Below are positions 60,784 to 64,000 of a stretch of 64,000 nucleotides of DNA, one piece after another. Numbering within the stretch: position 1 is the first letter of the stretch; each line of letters begins with the position of its first letter. The translations under genes and the position numbers were made by a program. The notes under the pieces were generated by a model. The model worked only from the letters and a program-made list of their open reading frames with translations, had not been told where the DNA came from and searched no databases. Origin of the DNA: an uncultured Pelagibacteraceae bacterium (lineage in GTDB: Bacteria; Pseudomonadota; Alphaproteobacteria; Pelagibacterales; Pelagibacteraceae); the NCBI GenBank assembly GCA_902537845.1, contig CACBDC010000005.1, positions 1 to 64,000 on the forward strand, in the 5' to 3' direction.

Positions 60784-61784
60784 AAAAAAATCTTCTAAAA
60801 TCAAAACTTAAACAAATTTTTCTTAAACATAAACTTTCAAATAAACATGCTGAACTTTGTTCCAACTATTTAATTAAAGCTGAAATTCTGGAAGCTAAAG
60901 GTCATGGTCTAGCTAGGCTTAAAATGTACTGTGATAGAATTAAAGCAAAAGTTATAAATCCTAAACCCAAAATCAAAATAAAAAAAATAAGTTCTTCAAT
61001 TTCTTATATTAACGCTGACAATAGTATTGGTTTTGTAAGTGCTGATTTAGGTATAAAACAAGCAATTAAAAATGCTAAGAAAACTGGAATAGGTTTAGTG
61101 GCTATAAAAAAAAGCGGACATTACGGACTTTCAAGTTTTTATGCAGAACAGGCGGTAAATAATAAATTGATGGTTTTTTGTTTTACTAATGCACCAGCCG
61201 CTTTAGCTCCACATGGTGCAAAGAAATCTCTATTTGGAACAAACCCTATTTGTTTTGGTGTTCCTACAGGAAAAGTTCCTTTTATTTATGATGCCTCAAC
61301 GTCAATGATAAATAGAGGAACTATACGTAGAGCTGACAAATTAGGTTTGAAAATTCCATACGGTGTTGCTCTTAACACAAAAGGCAAAATTACTACTAAC
61401 GCTAAAGAGGCCCTTAAGGGCACTCAATTACCTATTGCAGGTTTTAAAGGTTCTGGTTTAGCTTGGATGGTTGATATTCTAAGCGGTGTTTTTACAGGCA
61501 GTAGCCATGGAGGAAAAACAAAAGATCCTTTTGATGATTTTTCAGGACCCCAAAATATGGGTCATTTATTTATTACTCTTAATCCAAAAATTTTTATCGG
61601 GAATAGGTTTGTTAAAGAAATGCAGAAAAATATAAAGCTTGTCAAAAAACTTCCAAAAGCAAAAGGATTTTCAAATATTTTATATCCAGGTGAAAGAAAA
61701 AATAAGACATATAAAAAGAATTTAAATAAAGATATATTTATTCCTACGAAAATTTTAAGAGAAATGGAAAACTTAAATGCTTAG
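60780..61784 (+). CDS. Ldh2-family (malate/L-lactate/sulfolactate-type) dehydrogenase
   Basis: 334 residues from a GTG start (no ATG near; GTGA overlaps the previous stop). IKKSGHYGLSSFYAEQA, NAPAALAPHGAKKSLFGTNPICFGVP, YDASTSMI and the late FKGSGLAWMVDILSGVF are the Ldh2/MDH2 family blocks, including the catalytic His in SGHYG. Members use NAD(P) to oxidise malate, lactate, ureidoglycolate or (R)-sulfolactate. The taurine-type context makes the last worth testing, but sequence does not decide. Confidence 0.88.
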   Translation: MKKNLLKSKLKQIFLKHKLSNKHAELCSNYLIKAEILEAKGHGLARLKMYCDRIKAKVINPKPKIKIKKISSSISYINADNSIGFVSADLGIKQAIKNAKKTGIGLVAIKKSGHYGLSSFYAEQAVNNKLMVFCFTNAPAALAPHGAKKSLFGTNPICFGVPTGKVPFIYDASTSMINRGTIRRADKLGLKIPYGVALNTKGKITTNAKEALKGTQLPIAGFKGSGLAWMVDILSGVFTGSSHGGKTKDPFDDFSGPQNMGHLFITLNPKIFIGNRFVKEMQKNIKLVKKLPKAKGFSNILYPGERKNKTYKKNLNKDIFIPTKILREMENLNA

Positions 61785-62685
61785 TAAAAAAGATATTATT
61801 TGTCCTGAGAATTTACTTAATTTAGCTAAAACAAAAGGACCGGCAAAAGCAGTAATAGTTAACGCGGTAAAGCCGGTTTCAATTGAATCTGCAAAACAAG
61901 CTGTAGATGCAAATTTAATTATACCAGTGTTTATAGGTGATAAGTCAGTTATTGAAAGCAATGCTAAGCAATTAAACTGGGATATTTCTAAATATGAATT
62001 AATTCATGAACCAGATGAAAATAGTACTGCACCAATCGCAGCAAAACTGGCAAGTGAAGATAAAGTGAAAATAATTGTTAAAGGACATATTCATACAGAC
62101 GTGCTTATGAAAGCAGTTTTAAAAAGAAATTTGAATTTAATAGGAAAAAAAAGACTAAGTCACATTTGGCATATGACTTTAGAGAAAGACGATAAACCAT
62201 TTATCATTACTGATGGTGCATTAAATGTATTGCCAAAATTAGAAACTAAAATGCATATATTAAAAAATTCGATAGATTTTGCGAATAGGATAGGAATTGG
62301 AAAACCTAAAGTGTCAGTGCTATCAGCAACTGAGGAGATTTTAGACAGTATGCCTAGTTCTTTAGAGGCAAACGAACTTACCAAAAGAGCAAAAGAAGAA
62401 GGTTTGAACGCAGAAGTATTTGGACCAATGGCATTTGATAATTCCGTTTCTGAAAAAGCTGCTCAAATTAAAGGGATTAAAAATGTTGTTGCTGGTAATA
62501 CGGATATACTTTTAGTTCCAAATGTAGAAACTGGAAATGCTTTAGTCAAAATGATGATTTTTTTTATGGGAGCCTGTGCAGCTGGTGTAGTGGTTGGTGG
62601 GAAAGTACCTGTTGTAATAACAAGTAGAGCTGATGATACTCAAGCAAGACTTGCTTCCATGGCTGCTGCTGTTGTTGCGCTTTAA
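61777..62685 (+). CDS. phosphate acetyl/butyryltransferase-like protein
   Basis: 302 residues, the short phosphotransacetylase form without an extra N-terminal domain. VIVNAVKPVSIESAKQAV, KIIVKGHIHTDVLMKAVLKR, ITDGALNVLPKLETKMHIL and AGNTDILLVPNVETGNAL plus the final TSRADDTQARLASMAAA are the PTA_PTB family blocks. It would convert acyl-phosphate to acyl-CoA. In taurine-degradation clusters Pta turns the acetyl phosphate from Xsc into acetyl-CoA, but xsc itself is not in this window. Confidence 0.88.
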   Translation: MLSKKDIICPENLLNLAKTKGPAKAVIVNAVKPVSIESAKQAVDANLIIPVFIGDKSVIESNAKQLNWDISKYELIHEPDENSTAPIAAKLASEDKVKIIVKGHIHTDVLMKAVLKRNLNLIGKKRLSHIWHMTLEKDDKPFIITDGALNVLPKLETKMHILKNSIDFANRIGIGKPKVSVLSATEEILDSMPSSLEANELTKRAKEEGLNAEVFGPMAFDNSVSEKAAQIKGIKNVVAGNTDILLVPNVETGNALVKMMIFFMGACAAGVVVGGKVPVVITSRADDTQARLASMAAAVVAL

Positions 62686-63860
62686 TGAAAAGACTTTTAC
62701 CAATTCTAATTTTAATCTTACTTTTGTTAAATACAAGTCCTTCACTTGTATTGGCTCATCACGCTAATGAAAAATACTGTTTTGATTGTATGCACAAATA
62801 CAAAATAGGTAATAAGAAAAATGACACCTATAATTTTGAGATTAATTTACAAAATAACGATTTATCTAAGAAAGTAGATGAGCAACTTAAAGATAAAAAA
62901 ACAGGCCTAGTAAGTTATATCTTATTTAAAAATAATAAAATTTTAGTTGATCAAAATAGAAAAAGTAAATACAGAGGAGGTTACTATCCTTCACATTCTG
63001 TAGGGAAAAGTTTAGTAAGTCTTGTTACTGGTTATGCTGTATGTGATGGTTATATTAATTCAGTTTTTGATAATATAGATTACCCAACTGTTGCTAATAC
63101 TTTATACAAAGATCAAAAATTATTAAATTTACTAAACATGCAAGCAGGTGATGAACCCATTGTTGGTCAAAGATTTTATAGAAAAGATAACAGAATTAAC
63201 GGTAAAGGAACTAATGTTAATTCAACACCTATTAAATCTGTTTTGAAAAGACACTTTGAAGGTAAAACTGGTTATGACCCTGGCAATCATTACAACTATA
63301 GTGCCATGACTACTAATGTAATTATGAATTATGTTATTTATAAAACTGGTGATGATTGGGAAAAATTACTACATAAGATATTTGTTGAGGACGCAAAGGT
63401 AGAAAAAAGTGTTTATTTTGGAAAGTCTTTAGAAAAACACAAATTCAGTAACAGAAAAAAAGGAGAATACGGTAGATATTCTTTTTATGCACAAAGGTAT
63501 GACTATTTAAGAATAGCTAAACTAATAATGGATCATTGGAAGAATGATACTTGTGTTGGCAAATACTTAAAAACAATCTACGAGAATAGAGTCGATAAGA
63601 AAAAAGATAAATATAGTAAGTTTATCGGTAATCATGCTGCAACACAAAGTTATGGGGGTCAGTTTCACTTTGATCCTATTGGAATTGAAGAAAGACCAAT
63701 ACTAATGATGGATGGTTTTGCAGGTCAACAAGTAGTAATTGATTTTTCTAAGAACAAAATTATCACTGTTCATTCCACTGATGCACACTATGATTGGTAT
63801 AGTCTTGTTTATTTACAATTAGAACCAGATCTTTTTTATAAACCTGTTAGAAATAACTAA
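62685..63860 (+). CDS. exported serine beta-lactamase-like hydrolase
   Basis: 391 residues with a signal peptide (about residues 1-24, ending VLAHH). SHSVGKSLVSLVTG carries the SxxK motif (Ser-Val-Gly-Lys), YNYSAMTTNVIMNY the Y-S-A second motif, and a later HAATQSYGGQFH the K/H-T-G-like third region. This is the class C beta-lactamase/DD-peptidase-like fold, usually an esterase or peptidase in such organisms. Its ATG overlaps the previous stop by 1 base. Confidence 0.82.
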   Translation: MKRLLPILILILLLLNTSPSLVLAHHANEKYCFDCMHKYKIGNKKNDTYNFEINLQNNDLSKKVDEQLKDKKTGLVSYILFKNNKILVDQNRKSKYRGGYYPSHSVGKSLVSLVTGYAVCDGYINSVFDNIDYPTVANTLYKDQKLLNLLNMQAGDEPIVGQRFYRKDNRINGKGTNVNSTPIKSVLKRHFEGKTGYDPGNHYNYSAMTTNVIMNYVIYKTGDDWEKLLHKIFVEDAKVEKSVYFGKSLEKHKFSNRKKGEYGRYSFYAQRYDYLRIAKLIMDHWKNDTCVGKYLKTIYENRVDKKKDKYSKFIGNHAATQSYGGQFHFDPIGIEERPILMMDGFAGQQVVIDFSKNKIITVHSTDAHYDWYSLVYLQLEPDLFYKPVRNN

Positions 63861-64000
63861 ATGAAAAAACTTAAAAACTGGGATAATAAAACCTGGTTAT
63901 CATCTAAATCGTATATCTCTCAATTTAATAAGTTTCTTAAAAGAAAAAGTAATTTAAATAAAAATTCAAAAATATTAGACATTGGATGTGGAAGAGCAAA
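63861..64000 (+). CDS. class I SAM-dependent methyltransferase, 5' part only
   Basis: 46 codons from the ATG, running off the window end. After a polar helix (MKKLKNWDNKTWLSSK) comes SKILDIGCGRA, the glycine-rich SAM-binding motif I. It starts directly at the base after the TAA of the serine hydrolase gene, so it is operonic. Nothing more can be said from this fragment. Confidence 0.75.
   Translation, partial: MKKLKNWDNKTWLSSKSYISQFNKFLKRKSNLNKNSKILDIGCGRA

Noticed and set aside
1-64000. Insertion sequences, prophage genes, rRNA and riboswitches
   Set aside because: I found no transposase, integrase, phage structural gene, rRNA segment or convincing aptamer. Most intergenic gaps are too short to hold one.

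Overview
The window is strongly A+T-rich, with very short intergenic gaps, many start/stop overlaps, few paralogs and a strong emphasis on solute-binding transporters. Codon use leans to AAA, ATT and TTA. Together with the gene set (prpBC, ProX/ProW-type betaine uptake, a taurine-type ABC system with a very long permease, class Ia nrdAB), this points to a marine SAR11 (Pelagibacterales, Candidatus Pelagibacter-like) alphaproteobacterium. The assignment is by recognition of style and gene families, not by a database search. I see no rRNA, CRISPR array, insertion sequence or phage. One tRNA is present.

Layout. 0-11 kb: the acetyltransferase half of GlmU (cut by the window edge), gph, a LysE exporter, prpB-prpC with a small membrane protein and a homocysteine S-methyltransferase. 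Then comes a betaine/proline-type ABC system with two tandem binding proteins, one permease and no ATPase. A complete zinc module follows (zur, znuB, znuC, divergent znuA) with two apparent Zur operators in the divergent promoter. 11-25 kb: mostly housekeeping genes (nrdAB with an NrdR-box-like pair, a phosphohexomutase, dusA, rpoZ, transporters, redox proteins) plus a secreted polysaccharide-lyase-like protein. 25-27.7 kb: two glycosyltransferases and a DUF6165 protein.

27.7-35.2 kb: a compact polyamine/methylthioadenosine (MTA) cluster on the minus strand. It holds mtnP, a cis-3-chloroacrylate-dehalogenase-like tautomerase with its whole catalytic set, mtnA, two secreted alpha/beta hydrolases, a FucA-like class II aldolase, a fused SpeD-SpeE protein and a Nit-type amidase, with apt divergent. 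The set reads as: make spermidine, release MTA, phosphorolyse it to adenine (to Apt) and methylthioribose-1-P (to MtnA), then cleave with the aldolase, as in the known MTA-DHAP shunt.

35-53 kb: a surface-glycan island that is even richer in A runs. It contains rfbBADC (dTDP-rhamnose type) and a GDP-sugar branch (gmd, a PLP 3-dehydratase with His in place of the catalytic Lys, a perosamine-synthase-like aminotransferase, a sugar C-methyltransferase). It also has GT2, GT61, GT9-like and DUF4422 proteins, a second DUF6165 protein, and an operon of DUF4956 membrane protein, CotH-like/beta-helix protein, VTC-type polyphosphate-polymerase-like domain and FkbM methyltransferase. That operon runs into a CAT-anticodon tRNA only 6 nt away. 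The DUF4956/CotH-like/VTC operon is my best candidate for an undescribed system here.

53-64 kb: alanine dehydrogenase and a class III aminotransferase, divergent from tauA, a strong terminator, tauB and a 635-residue tauC. These are followed by a racemase, a small exported protein, an Ldh2-family dehydrogenase, a phosphate acetyltransferase-like protein, a serine hydrolase and the start of a methyltransferase. The transaminase, alanine dehydrogenase and Pta-like genes fit taurine (or another omega-amino acid) uptake and use, although no xsc is visible.
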